Part shown: positions 1 to 8,397 of the stretch, one piece after another | Layout of the letters: each line of letters begins with the position of its first letter | Numbering within the stretch: the stretch's first letter is position 1 | Source: Methanosarcinaceae archaeon | GTDB lineage: Archaea; Halobacteriota; Methanosarcinia; Methanosarcinales; Methanosarcinaceae | NCBI GenBank assembly: GCA_030611265.1 | Contig: JAUWQD010000011.1 | Span: forward strand, 1 to 62,567 | Direction of reading: 5' to 3' | Length of the DNA stretch: 62,567 nt | The notes under the pieces: model-generated | Told to the model about the DNA's origin: nothing | What the model saw: only the letters and a program-made list of their open reading frames with translations | Databases searched by the model: none | Made by a program: the position numbers and the translations under genes

Positions 1-1
1 T

Positions 2-1492
2 GGCAAGACGATTCTTATGCACGTCTTGCGAGGTGTCGAGGAATATGAGAATATCAGCGGAGAGGTAATCTACCATCTGGCTCGCTGTGAAAAATGCGGT
101 TACATAGAACCGCCAAGTTGCGTGGGTCAGAACTGTAAATACAGTGGTGAGATCCTGCAGCCCTATGAGGCTGATCTTGTCAAACTTCAGGTGCATGATT
201 CTCAAAGAAAAGAGATCACAAAAAGAATTGCGATCATGCTCCAGCGTACATTTGCGTTGTATGGTGATGAGAGGGTGATTGTCAATGTCATGAATTCCCT
301 GACAGAGGTCGGGCATTCGAATGTTGATGCATTGCCAAAAGCTGTGGAACTTTTGGATGAGGTTCAGATGTCTCATCGCATGATGCATATAGCACGTGAT
401 CTGAGCGGTGGTGAGAAACAGAGAGTTGTTCTTGCAAGACAACTTGTAAGGGATCCAATGATACTCCTTGCAGATGAACCGACAGGTACCCTTGATCCAA
501 ACACTGCCGGTATTGTCCATGACGTTATCACGAATGCAGTGAAAGAATACAATATGACGATGGTCATTACATCCCACTGGTCCGAAGTCATAGAAGAGTT
601 GGCAGACAAGGCAATTTTCCTTGAGGAAGGCGAGATCGTTAGTGAAGGGGACCCTAAAAAAGTTTCAGGTGACTTCATGAAACTTGTCGGTAAGGTTGAA
701 AAACACGCTGATGTCGCAGTTGGTGAACCGATACTAAAAGTGGAAAACCTTGTCAAGAAATATATTTCAGTTGACAGGGGTGTTGTGCGTGCAGTAAACG
801 ATATCTCATTTGATGTAAAGGAAGGGGAGATATTTGGTATTGTGGGTGTGAGCGGTGCAGGAAAAACCACAACATCCGAAATACTGATGGGTGTAATACA
901 GCCAACAAGCGGTAGTGTTGACGTAAGGGTTGGCGATGAATGGGTGGATATGACAATCCCAGGTCCTGATAAGAGGGGACGTGCCACCAAGTATATGGGA
1001 ATATTGCATCAGGAATACGGATTGTATCCTCACAGGACAATTATCGATAATTTAACAGAGTCGATTGGCTTGGATCTGCCTTATGAGCTTGGTGTAAGGA
1101 AGGCTTTAAAGACACTTCAAGTCACAGGTTTTACAGAGAGTAAGGCAGAATCTATATTATCTAAGATGTCAGATGAATTAAGTGAAGGGGAACGGCACAG
1201 AGTTGCACTGACCCAGATCCTTATCAAAGAACCAAAGATCATTATCATGGATGAACCTACAGGTACGATGGACCCGATAACAAAGATCGAGGTAACAAAA
1301 TCGATCCTCAAAGCACGTGAAGAGATGGGTGAGACATTTGTGATCGTATCACACGATATGGACTTTGTGCTTGAAGTATGTGATCGCGTAGCGCTGATGA
1401 GAGCAGCGAAGATCGTAGATATCGGGGACCCTGCAACAGTCTTATCAAAACTCACTGGAGATGAACGGGCAGAGGCGGAGGAAAGATCTTAA
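2..1492 (+). CDS. atwA: Methyl-coenzyme M reductase system component A2 (5' partial)
   Basis: ATP-binding component A2 of the MCR activation machinery: ATP hydrolysis supports reduction of the nickel of cofactor F430 to the active Ni(I) state. It is a twin ABC ATPase. The window edge cuts the gene inside the first Walker A, so only GKT remains and the first few dozen residues are missing. A Cys-rich insert follows (CEKC near the start, then two more Cys). Further on come signature LSGGEKQR and Walker B LLADEPTG, then the second domain with Walker A GVSGAGKTTT, a variant signature LSEGERHR and Walker B IIMDEPTG. Cytoplasmic. The six downstream mmp genes run in the same direction and point to one transcript. 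The identification is firm from domain order plus neighbours. Confidence 0.93.
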   Translation, partial: GKTILMHVLRGVEEYENISGEVIYHLARCEKCGYIEPPSCVGQNCKYSGEILQPYEADLVKLQVHDSQRKEITKRIAIMLQRTFALYGDERVIVNVMNSLTEVGHSNVDALPKAVELLDEVQMSHRMMHIARDLSGGEKQRVVLARQLVRDPMILLADEPTGTLDPNTAGIVHDVITNAVKEYNMTMVITSHWSEVIEELADKAIFLEEGEIVSEGDPKKVSGDFMKLVGKVEKHADVAVGEPILKVENLVKKYISVDRGVVRAVNDISFDVKEGEIFGIVGVSGAGKTTTSEILMGVIQPTSGSVDVRVGDEWVDMTIPGPDKRGRATKYMGILHQEYGLYPHRTIIDNLTESIGLDLPYELGVRKALKTLQVTGFTESKAESILSKMSDELSEGERHRVALTQILIKEPKIIIMDEPTGTMDPITKIEVTKSILKAREEMGETFVIVSHDMDFVLEVCDRVALMRAAKIVDIGDPATVLSKLTGDERAEAEERS

Positions 1493-1544
1493 GATTAATG
1501 CCATTTTATTCCACCTCTGCCTAAAATCTTCAACTTTAAAACAA

Positions 1545-3116
1545 TTGACAGGAGGCGCTCGTACGAGTAATAAAATAACGGTAGAGGTTAATGAACAAGA
1601 AATAACATTGCCTGAGGGAGCAACACTTGCAGAAGTACTCAGTGCTTCGAACACATCCTACAAAGATGGAACTGCAATTGGAATACTCAAGGAAAGTACT
1701 GAACGCAAAGGCGGTGATGTCACTGAATACACTATCACTACTCCAAAAGGCGAATTCAAGATAGAATTGACAGGTAAGGACGAATTATCCAAACAGATAT
1801 GGGTTAAGCACTATAAGGATTATGAAGGCACACCCATACGATGGATAAGCAAGGATGCTGTAGCTTTTGGACCCTTTGAGACTGATATAAGCCCAACACG
1901 TGGTGCCAGGAGTTTTGAACGTTTTGAGGTGGCTTTTGGGGCAGGCGGTTTTGATCCTAAGAACACTCATCTGATATTCACAAAGAACCGTCATATTTCT
2001 GATTACGGTGCTCCTGAAAACGGAACATTTGCAAAGATCATAAGCGGTAAGAACGTTTTACTTGAACTTAACAAAAGTGATGCAATAATCCATATTGAAC
2101 CTGTCATTGAATGGGAGAAGATGGCAGAGCGCATCTGTACAACCGATCTTTCCACACAACTTGATGATGGGGTTAAGATATTCACTTATTTTGAAGTTGA
2201 ACTTGCACCCTTGGCACCAAAAGGTGCGGAACATTTCCTATCACTCACACGTGATGGGACATTTAAGGTTGGTGTAGTATCAAGTTCATTCATTTCTGAT
2301 GACAATCTACAAGGCGAGATGTGCGATTATGAGAACTTTGAGCCAAGGGTCGTTGGCACGGTTTCGATACGTACTGTCGGTAACGGTAATGGGCGAGCAT
2401 ACATCTCTTGCGATGACCGGACTTCCAGTATCATGCATTCTGTTGTGGGGCATGTCACAAAAGGGATCGAACTTGTAAAACTGGCGCAATCGGGGCAACA
2501 TCTAGATGTCGAGATCATCCCTCGTCCGATTACGATACTTGGAATAAGTTTCAATGAAGCGGAAAAGCAATTATCCGGTATTGGTGTGAAACTTGTCAGG
2601 GATGGGCATACCGAGGATGACGCAATTATTGTTACACAGACCCCGCCGACCACAATTGAGATTCTGGGGGCTGCAAAGGTCAAAGCATTTGGAGTACAGA
2701 ACTCAAAACTTGTAAGGATAGGATTGTATGATGATCTTGCACCAAAGACCCTTAATTTCTTCAGGCATGCGATAGGTCTTCAGTTCAAGCCGGTTGGACC
2801 TTTGCCCGTTTTGATGACGTATGAGAATACGTATATATTCAAGGCAGAGAGGGAAGCGGAAAAATACAAAGAGATCATGCCGGAGAATAGTCCAAAGGAC
2901 AAGGTGTTATCCGGTGAGATCGGAGTTACCAACCAGGCTGCAAAGAGAATGGGAATGGTTGGAGTAAAAACCGAGGATGACGATCTGTTTGGACCGACAG
3001 GTGAGAGATTCACCAGCACAAATATCATCGGTCGCATTCTGGATATTGATAAACTTAAATATTTCAAAGATGGCGATATAATGTATGTGACAGAATCGAT
3101 TGGGGAGGTGGAGTGA
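1545..3116 (+). CDS. mmp3: Methanogenesis marker protein 3 (UPF0288)
   Basis: Methanogenesis marker 3, a large protein found in MCR-containing archaea and linked to the MCR activation complex. An N-terminal ubiquitin-like/TGS-type segment (ITVEVNEQEITLPEGATLAEVL) is followed by domains resembling a peptidyl-prolyl isomerase fold, about 520 residues in all. The start is unclear. The frame is open back to an ATG at 1461 inside atwA, but similarity of the kind expected for the family begins only near SNKITVEV. A good Shine-Dalgarno GGAGG lies at 1551-1555, and the only in-frame codon at proper spacing is ACG at 1563. TTG at 1545 precedes that site and is used here only as a placeholder. The stop overlaps the mmp6 start (TGATG). 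Family call is firm, start is not. Confidence 0.88.
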   Translation: MTGGARTSNKITVEVNEQEITLPEGATLAEVLSASNTSYKDGTAIGILKESTERKGGDVTEYTITTPKGEFKIELTGKDELSKQIWVKHYKDYEGTPIRWISKDAVAFGPFETDISPTRGARSFERFEVAFGAGGFDPKNTHLIFTKNRHISDYGAPENGTFAKIISGKNVLLELNKSDAIIHIEPVIEWEKMAERICTTDLSTQLDDGVKIFTYFEVELAPLAPKGAEHFLSLTRDGTFKVGVVSSSFISDDNLQGEMCDYENFEPRVVGTVSIRTVGNGNGRAYISCDDRTSSIMHSVVGHVTKGIELVKLAQSGQHLDVEIIPRPITILGISFNEAEKQLSGIGVKLVRDGHTEDDAIIVTQTPPTTIEILGAAKVKAFGVQNSKLVRIGLYDDLAPKTLNFFRHAIGLQFKPVGPLPVLMTYENTYIFKAEREAEKYKEIMPENSPKDKVLSGEIGVTNQAAKRMGMVGVKTEDDDLFGPTGERFTSTNIIGRILDIDKLKYFKDGDIMYVTESIGEVE

Positions 3117-3556
3117 TGGCGGCTCATGAAGATGGGACTCTCACAAAACTTGTTGTGATAAGTTCTGACAGTGTATTGCCAATCGATGCTGCACTTGAGA
3201 TATACGAATCAGAGATCGAGATCACGATCAAGGAAACATGCTTTGGTACGATGGTAACCGGTCCTGAGGATGCGGTCAATAGGGTTGTCAGGGAAGTTGT
3301 GAAACTTGACAAGAACCATATTTTTGTAAAAGAGAGAGGATTCCCTCCCGGTGATGACAGGCGTTGCCGTGCAGGTCGTGGTGGCGGTCCAAGACCCGGA
3401 TTCCATTTCCTGCGAAACGAGATCAATATATTGCCGATCATTGGAAAAGCATTGGATGATTTTGATAATAACGTACCTCTTGAGAAAATAGTACGTCCTG
3501 AAAAACTGAAAGTATCGCATTTGAAAGACATTATTAAATCTGAAATTACGAGGTGA
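3116..3556 (+). CDS. mmp6: Methanogenesis marker protein 6
   Basis: Small conserved protein (146 aa) of the MCR activation gene set; biochemical role not individually established. The sequence has the recognisable family region TCFGTMVTGPEDAVNRVVREV and a basic Gly/Arg stretch (RRCRAGRGGGPRPG) in the middle. Start chosen at ATG 3116 because it overlaps the mmp3 stop codon (TGATG) and has GGGGAGGTGG just upstream; GTG at 3113 is an alternative one codon earlier. Only four bases separate it from mmp5. The context, between mmp3 and mmp5, matches the conserved cluster in other methanogens, which supports the assignment more than any catalytic motif. Confidence 0.9.
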   Translation: MAAHEDGTLTKLVVISSDSVLPIDAALEIYESEIEITIKETCFGTMVTGPEDAVNRVVREVVKLDKNHIFVKERGFPPGDDRRCRAGRGGGPRPGFHFLRNEINILPIIGKALDDFDNNVPLEKIVRPEKLKVSHLKDIIKSEITR

Positions 3557-3560
3557 GACA

Positions 3561-4013
3561 TTGACAAAAGTGTTTATTTATCCAACAAACAGTCTGATCC
3601 TATCTGATCTGATCGAACGTTTCGGTCATACCCCTCTTGCTATGATGGGAGAGGTACATGATAAAATAACAACCATTGGTATTGACTCACCTCCGCTCAA
3701 CATTACGCCGGAAGACCCGAAACATGGTTTGAAATACGCAGCAGTTGAAGTCCCGGCAGGTGTACGTGGAAGAATGTCACTTCTGGGACCCCTCATTGAT
3801 AAAGCGGAAGCAGCAATCATTGTTGATGATGCTGCCATTAGTTTTGGGTGTATGGGGTGTGCGCGTACCAACGAATTGACAAAGTTTTTGACACGGGATA
3901 AGGATATTCCAGTTCTTGAATTGACATATCCATATTCGGATGCAGAGGGGAAAGAATTTGTCTACAAGATAAGTGAGTTTTTGGAATCACTTCCAAAGGA
4001 GGATCGATCATGA
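3561..4013 (+). CDS. mmp5: Methanogenesis marker protein 5
   Basis: Conserved methanogen protein of 150 aa, part of the same activation cluster. Visible family features are the N-terminal MTKVFIYPTNSLILSDLIERFGH and a Cys pair in FGCMGCART (residues about 96-102), which could bind metal or a cluster; that last point is inference. The start is a TTG at 3561 with a short GAGGTGAG ribosome site upstream. The stop codon overlaps the next ATG (ATGA), so translation is probably coupled to mmp15. No membrane segment or signal peptide is visible. Confidence 0.9.
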   Translation: MTKVFIYPTNSLILSDLIERFGHTPLAMMGEVHDKITTIGIDSPPLNITPEDPKHGLKYAAVEVPAGVRGRMSLLGPLIDKAEAAIIVDDAAISFGCMGCARTNELTKFLTRDKDIPVLELTYPYSDAEGKEFVYKISEFLESLPKEDRS

Positions 4014-5251
4014 GTAAAGAAGACAAAGTTAAAGTTGCTCTTGTTTCATGTGGTTCTGAATTTGCAGGTGTTCAGTCTCAACTGGATTCTGCCGCCGAGC
4101 AGGTCAATGCGCAACTCATCTATCCTGAGATGGATATTTCGAGTCTTGATACTATTGAGATGGAGTTTGGTCTTCAGGTCGCAAGTGCCGATCTAAAGCT
4201 CATGATGGCGCGTGCAAAGGCTGTTGTCGAAGGAACTGCACCTGTGGATGGTGTTTTTGTGACATCGTGTTTCAGGTGTGCAGAGGCTGCAATTGTAAGG
4301 AACGAGGTGCGAAGGTACATTCACCAAAATTCCGATATTCCTGTTATAAGTTATTCATTTACGGAACGCACAACAGCAGCGACATTGCTGACACGTATGG
4401 AAGCGCTCACTACCATCGCAAGACGTAAACACTTGCTTGCAAGAGAAAAACAGACCGGACTCACGGTTGGTCTTGATTCGGGATCTACTACGACCAAAGC
4501 CGCCATCATGCGTGATAATGAGATCATAGGTGAGGGCTGGGTTCCAACTGTCAATGTAGTTGAAAGTGCCCGAAAAGCATATGATATGGCACTTGAACAG
4601 GCAGGTATCAAAGAAGAAGATGTTCAGGCAATTGGGACTACGGGATACGGCAGGTTCCTGCTTGGTGAGCATTTTAATGCGCAACTCGTTCAGGAAGAGA
4701 TCACTGTCAACTCAAAAGGTGCGGTATATCTTGCCAATACGCAAAAAGGTCCTGCTACTGTTATTGATATTGGGGGGATGGATAACAAGGCGATATCGGT
4801 TGAGGACGGAATCCCGGGAATGTTTACAATGGGCGGTATCTGTGCCGGTGCATCAGGGCGTTTCCTTGAGATGACAGCAAAGAGGCTTGGAGTTGAGATC
4901 ACCGAACTTGGAAAAATTGCAGTAAAGGGTATGCAGGAAAAGGTTGAGATGAACAGTTATTGTATCGTGTTCGGTATCCAGTCACTTGTCAATTCCCTTG
5001 CGCAGGGTTCGATTGCAGAGGATGTTGCGGCTGCGGCATGCCACAGTGTTGTTGAACAGATATTTGAGCAGCAGTTGCAGGAAGTCGAGGTAAAAGAGCC
5101 TCTGATCCTTGTTGGTGGTTCTTCACTTATTGAAGGTGTTCCAAAGGCGCTTGGCGACCTGCTTAAGATCGATGTTGTGGTTCCGCCACATTCGCAACTT
5201 ATCGGCGCGGTAGGTGCTGCATTGCTGGCGTCTGGTTATGTGGAGGAGTAG
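4010..5251 (+). CDS. mmp15: Methanogenesis marker protein 15, BadF/HgdC-type ATPase
   Basis: ATPase of the ASKHA superfamily related to the activators of 2-hydroxyacyl-CoA dehydratase (HgdC) and benzoyl-CoA reductase, enzymes that drive low-potential electron transfer with ATP. The N-terminal ~145 residues form a separate domain with Cys87 and Cys90 (CFRC). The ATPase domain begins with phosphate loop GLDSGSTTTKAAI (about 154-166). GGICAGASGRFLE (about 276-288) carries Cys279, and NSYCIVF carries Cys319, the two positions that bind a shared [4Fe-4S] cluster in HgdC dimers. This fits a role in delivering low-potential electrons to MCR cofactor F430 (inference). It overlaps mmp5 by four bases and is two bases from mmp17. 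Confidence 0.92.
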   Translation: MSKEDKVKVALVSCGSEFAGVQSQLDSAAEQVNAQLIYPEMDISSLDTIEMEFGLQVASADLKLMMARAKAVVEGTAPVDGVFVTSCFRCAEAAIVRNEVRRYIHQNSDIPVISYSFTERTTAATLLTRMEALTTIARRKHLLAREKQTGLTVGLDSGSTTTKAAIMRDNEIIGEGWVPTVNVVESARKAYDMALEQAGIKEEDVQAIGTTGYGRFLLGEHFNAQLVQEEITVNSKGAVYLANTQKGPATVIDIGGMDNKAISVEDGIPGMFTMGGICAGASGRFLEMTAKRLGVEITELGKIAVKGMQEKVEMNSYCIVFGIQSLVNSLAQGSIAEDVAAAACHSVVEQIFEQQLQEVEVKEPLILVGGSSLIEGVPKALGDLLKIDVVVPPHSQLIGAVGAALLASGYVEE

Positions 5252-5253
5252 AG

Positions 5254-5868
5254 ATGGCACCGCTCGAAACATTTGTGGTCGAGTCAACTATTCCAGAGGA
5301 AGCCGAGCATTACAAACATATCATAAGTGATGCGATTACTGATCTGGTGCTTGCACGGGCGATCGAACAGATCAAGGTAGTGATTATACCTGAAGAAACA
5401 TTGTTCTATATGGTAATCGTTCTTCGAGGCGGTATGTCCCCTGTGAAAGTTTCCGATTTTGCACAGGTTGGGGAAGGAACGTTCGGGGAGAGCGAGGTTG
5501 TTATCGATATTGATAATGAGGCATACCTTCCACAGTTACTTGAGAATCTGTGGGAGATGTGCGGGCGTATCAATGTACACCAGCCTGAGAGGAAAACGGT
5601 CTCTGTGAGTTGTGAAAATCCGCTTGAACATATCTCTGAGATCGAAGAGATGGTTATTGAAGACCCGCAGAGGACATTGCAGTCAAGGCTTGTCGATATG
5701 GCAATAAGGGCTACACCGGAAGGATTCAGGGTGCGATATCATTCACTTACTGGAAATCATTTTATTTTTGTGGCAACAGAAGATATCATGAAAAATGAGT
5801 GGATAGAGGAAGCTCATAAGACGCTGGATGAATTGACAGGAGGTGAGCCAAGTGGCAGCAGTTCTTGA
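5254..5868 (+). CDS. mmp17: Methanogenesis marker protein 17
   Basis: Conserved 204-aa methanogen protein that belongs to the MCR activation set. Recognised by MAPLETFVVESTIPEEAEHYKHI, the mid-region VVIDIDNEAYLPQLLENLWEMCGR and its fixed place between mmp15 and mmp7. Two Cys are visible (MCGR and VSCENP); no catalytic motif is obvious. It starts with ATG two bases after the mmp15 stop. Its 3' end overlaps the start of mmp7 by 17 bases, and the GGAGG of mmp7 lies inside this coding region, so the two are probably translated together. No membrane segment is seen. Confidence 0.9.
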   Translation: MAPLETFVVESTIPEEAEHYKHIISDAITDLVLARAIEQIKVVIIPEETLFYMVIVLRGGMSPVKVSDFAQVGEGTFGESEVVIDIDNEAYLPQLLENLWEMCGRINVHQPERKTVSVSCENPLEHISEIEEMVIEDPQRTLQSRLVDMAIRATPEGFRVRYHSLTGNHFIFVATEDIMKNEWIEEAHKTLDELTGGEPSGSSS

Positions 5869-6787
5869 ACCTTATATTTACGAAGGTGGGATACATAAAC
5901 ACGGTTTGCTCCTTGAACTTTTGGAGGATCTGGGTGGATTTTTGGTACAAAAGATTCCTGCAGCTACAGAAGTCACACTTATCATGCTAATTCCCAATAA
6001 AGATATACACTTGATGGAAGAACTTGCAATCAAGTTGCTTGGAAAAGTAAAAAAATCACCACTTACGGGCACAGAGATTGCGGTTGTGTCTCCTACACTT
6101 GCATATCACCATTTGCCACATTCGGCATGTGATATTGCAGAGTTCTTGCGCCGTGGTGGTGCAAATACCAACATGATCGGGCTTGCAAGAGGTATGGGAC
6201 GAAGGGTTGCGCTGTCTGGTGATTATGAGAGAAAGCTCATCAATGAACATGATATCGCATTGTTTTCATTTGGAACGTTTAGCGATTGCATCATTAACAA
6301 GAAGCCAAAATTGTTTGAGGGCATTGACATTCCTATTGTGGTAACGGGTGCGCCTGATATCAAGACAGAGGATATTCCCAATGCGGATATGTACATTGGG
6401 GGAATAGGGCGGGTATCTCACAGGTTGCGGAAGGGACCGGAACTTGATGGATTGGACAATATGAACGCCAAGGTCAGTGAAATGGTCGACAGTGTGCGGG
6501 AAGAGATTTCTAAAGACCCTCTCGCAGTTTTACCTGCAAGGGTCATGAAAGAGATCAAAGACCAGATACCTGAGATTGAGCATGTTTTAACTCCTGCACC
6601 TATTACAATTCAGCTTGATGGACTTCGCGTAAAGTTACCTTATGATGAGTTCCATGGAAAAGTGGAGAATATCGAATTCGATGAGGGTCCGCTATTATCA
6701 GAAGTGGCAAAGGTCATGCCATCAAAAATGAAAAATTATATATTGATTAAGATACAACGTAAATCAGAAGTTGGCTTTGTAATATAA
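5852..6787 (+). CDS. mmp7: Methanogenesis marker protein 7
   Basis: Conserved 311-aa protein, last gene of the A2-mmp run and tied to MCR activation. Family markers are YIYEGGIHKHGLLLELLEDLGG, a His-rich YHHLPHSACDIAEFLRRGGAN and MYIGGIGRVSHRLRKG. Two GTG codons compete: 5843 and 5852. AGGAGG ends at 5843, so GTG 5852 with eight bases spacing is preferred and 5843 is too close. A T-rich tract (ATTTTTCCATTTTT) right after the stop is a likely archaeal terminator, and the next gene has its own leader of 44 bases. Confidence 0.9.
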   Translation: MAAVLEPYIYEGGIHKHGLLLELLEDLGGFLVQKIPAATEVTLIMLIPNKDIHLMEELAIKLLGKVKKSPLTGTEIAVVSPTLAYHHLPHSACDIAEFLRRGGANTNMIGLARGMGRRVALSGDYERKLINEHDIALFSFGTFSDCIINKKPKLFEGIDIPIVVTGAPDIKTEDIPNADMYIGGIGRVSHRLRKGPELDGLDNMNAKVSEMVDSVREEISKDPLAVLPARVMKEIKDQIPEIEHVLTPAPITIQLDGLRVKLPYDEFHGKVENIEFDEGPLLSEVAKVMPSKMKNYILIKIQRKSEVGFVI

Positions 6788-6831
6788 TTTTTCCATTTTT
6801 ATCTGTACAAAATGTGTAGGGGACTTGCTCT

Positions 6832-7275
6832 ATGGAAATTGAAAAAATTAGGGAAATTTTGAAAAAGGAACCTGAGGATGCTGTAGATGAATTTCTTGGT
6901 GATGTCAAGGAGAGATATGGTGAAATCCCATATATCATGAATTTCATGAAGGATATGCCTGAACTTTTAATTCCAAAGGTCCTGTACGATAATTCTATCA
7001 TGCGTGAGTTCAAGCGCATGGATCCAAAGACGGTGGAGTTGATATCGATAGGTGTTTCCTCTGCACTTCGTTGTGATCACTGTTTGAAGATGCATATCAG
7101 GATTGCAAACCGTTTAGGGATTACAAAAGAGGAGATATTTGATGCCATTTTGATAGGGGGCACATTGTCCAATGCGTCTGTGCTTGCCGAAGGTACACGA
7201 GCACTTGATTCTGAACTTTCCTGTGAGGAAGATACTGGCGAAATTTGCGATGTGTGTAACCTCTCAGTTGATTGA
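6832..7275 (+). CDS. Carboxymuconolactone decarboxylase/AhpD-like protein
   Basis: AhpD-like all-helical protein of 147 aa. The family motif is clear in RCDHCLKMHIRIANRLGITKEEIFDAILIGG, with the CxxC pair at about residues 81-84 and a His four residues on, as in AhpD peroxidase/disulfide reductases. It probably acts as a thiol-dependent peroxidase or disulfide relay protein in the cytoplasm; substrate unknown. The C-terminus carries an extra Cys-rich tail (CEEDTGEICDVCN) not typical of AhpD, which might bind a metal. It starts at ATG 6832 shortly after mmp7 and is nine bases before the matrixin gene. Confidence 0.85.
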   Translation: MEIEKIREILKKEPEDAVDEFLGDVKERYGEIPYIMNFMKDMPELLIPKVLYDNSIMREFKRMDPKTVELISIGVSSALRCDHCLKMHIRIANRLGITKEEIFDAILIGGTLSNASVLAEGTRALDSELSCEEDTGEICDVCNLSVD

Positions 7276-7284
7276 GAGGATTAA

Positions 7285-8007
7285 GTGAAAAGTATCATGT
7301 CAGAAAAGTATCATGATGTTGCAATTGTTATTATTACTTTTTTAGTTCTTATATCTATATCACAGGTTGCATCAGCTTCTGCTGAATATCCAAAGTTATT
7401 GGATGTTCCATGGGATCATTCTCCAATCACGGTTTTTATTGATGATGTGGATGTTCCGCCACATTACAGTCCAACTTACCGCGTGCAGGTTGAATCTGCT
7501 CTTTTGTACTGGGAGGATGGCGGCAATTCAAAGCTGGATTTCATACCGGATTTTGAGGTGGTTGATACGGATGATGCGGATATACGCATTATGTGGGTTG
7601 AGAATATCGAAGAGGTAACCGGTGCTCAGGAAGGCGTTGCAGGATTTTGGAGTCCCTATGAGGTCAATGGGGTGTACCTGCGTGGTGATATTGTGCTTGA
7701 GGTCGGAAATTACCAAGGGTATGCATGGCGACAGTATGGGGATCTGAATATGTTTTTGGTCGCAAAGCACGAATTGGGTCATGCGCTGGGGCTTGCGCAC
7801 AGTAATGACAGGAAGGATATCATGTATCCTACATACGAGGAGAGGGACAGTGTGAATCCATTATTGCTGAGTGCCACGCGCCCGTTCCTGTTGGTCTTTG
7901 TTGTTGGTTCAATGGCAGTTGTTGTGTTTTTGTTTGTTAGCTGGCGGCGTTATAAGCAAAAAAGGGAACATCTTGAGATGGAATTGTTTGGCGGCAGTGA
8001 TTTATGA
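7285..8007 (+). CDS. Membrane-anchored matrixin-type zinc metalloprotease
   Basis: Predicted extracytoplasmic zinc peptidase of the M10A (matrixin) type, 240 aa. An N-terminal signal segment (VAIVIITFLVLISISQVASASA) is followed by the catalytic domain with AKHELGHALGLAHSNDRKDIMYP, that is HExxHxxGxxH plus the Met-turn. It ends in a membrane helix (FLLVFVVGSMAVVVFLFVSW) and a basic tail (RRYKQKREH), so the protease is held on the outer face of the membrane, next to the S-layer. The GTG start at 7285 is four bases from GAGAGGA; ATG 7297 would leave 16 bases. Target unknown; the alkyltransferase start follows directly on its stop codon. Confidence 0.85.
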   Translation: MKSIMSEKYHDVAIVIITFLVLISISQVASASAEYPKLLDVPWDHSPITVFIDDVDVPPHYSPTYRVQVESALLYWEDGGNSKLDFIPDFEVVDTDDADIRIMWVENIEEVTGAQEGVAGFWSPYEVNGVYLRGDIVLEVGNYQGYAWRQYGDLNMFLVAKHELGHALGLAHSNDRKDIMYPTYEERDSVNPLLLSATRPFLLVFVVGSMAVVVFLFVSWRRYKQKREHLEMELFGGSDL

Positions 8008-8397
8008 ATGATGGATATTGAGGAAATGTATCGGGATATTTCAAGATATTTGATGGGTGAGAAGGTTGATCTTTTAAAATATGAACCGGATCTGTCCGAT
8101 CTTACGGCGTTTGAACAAGCGGTGCTAACTGAGACACGGAAGATCCCCTATGGCACGACCATCACGTATTCCGAACTCGCAGATCGCATCGGCAACAGCG
8201 GAGGTGCAAGGGCGGTTGGTCAGGCATTGTCAAAAAATCCGTATCCGATTGTAATTCCCTGTCACAGGGTGGTTGCAAGATTGGGAATTGGGGGATACAG
8301 TGGTGGGGTTAAATTGAAGAAGCGATTGCTTGAGATTGAAGCGAAAGATATAACGGTACGTTCACCTGCGGTTAATTTCGATATGCTGCAGCGGTAA
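8008..8397 (+). CDS. ogt: Methylated-DNA-protein cysteine methyltransferase
   Basis: DNA repair alkyltransferase that moves the methyl group of O6-methylguanine to its own cysteine, once per molecule. The 129-aa protein contains the DNA-binding part TYSELADRIGNSGGARAVGQALSKNP and the acceptor motif PCHRVV, followed by GGYSGGVKLKKRLLEIE. A short N-terminal extension of about 40 residues replaces the longer N-domain of other family members. ATG 8008 directly follows the matrixin stop, so the two are probably co-transcribed, although no functional link is evident. Confidence 0.92.
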   Translation: MMDIEEMYRDISRYLMGEKVDLLKYEPDLSDLTAFEQAVLTETRKIPYGTTITYSELADRIGNSGGARAVGQALSKNPYPIVIPCHRVVARLGIGGYSGGVKLKKRLLEIEAKDITVRSPAVNFDMLQR

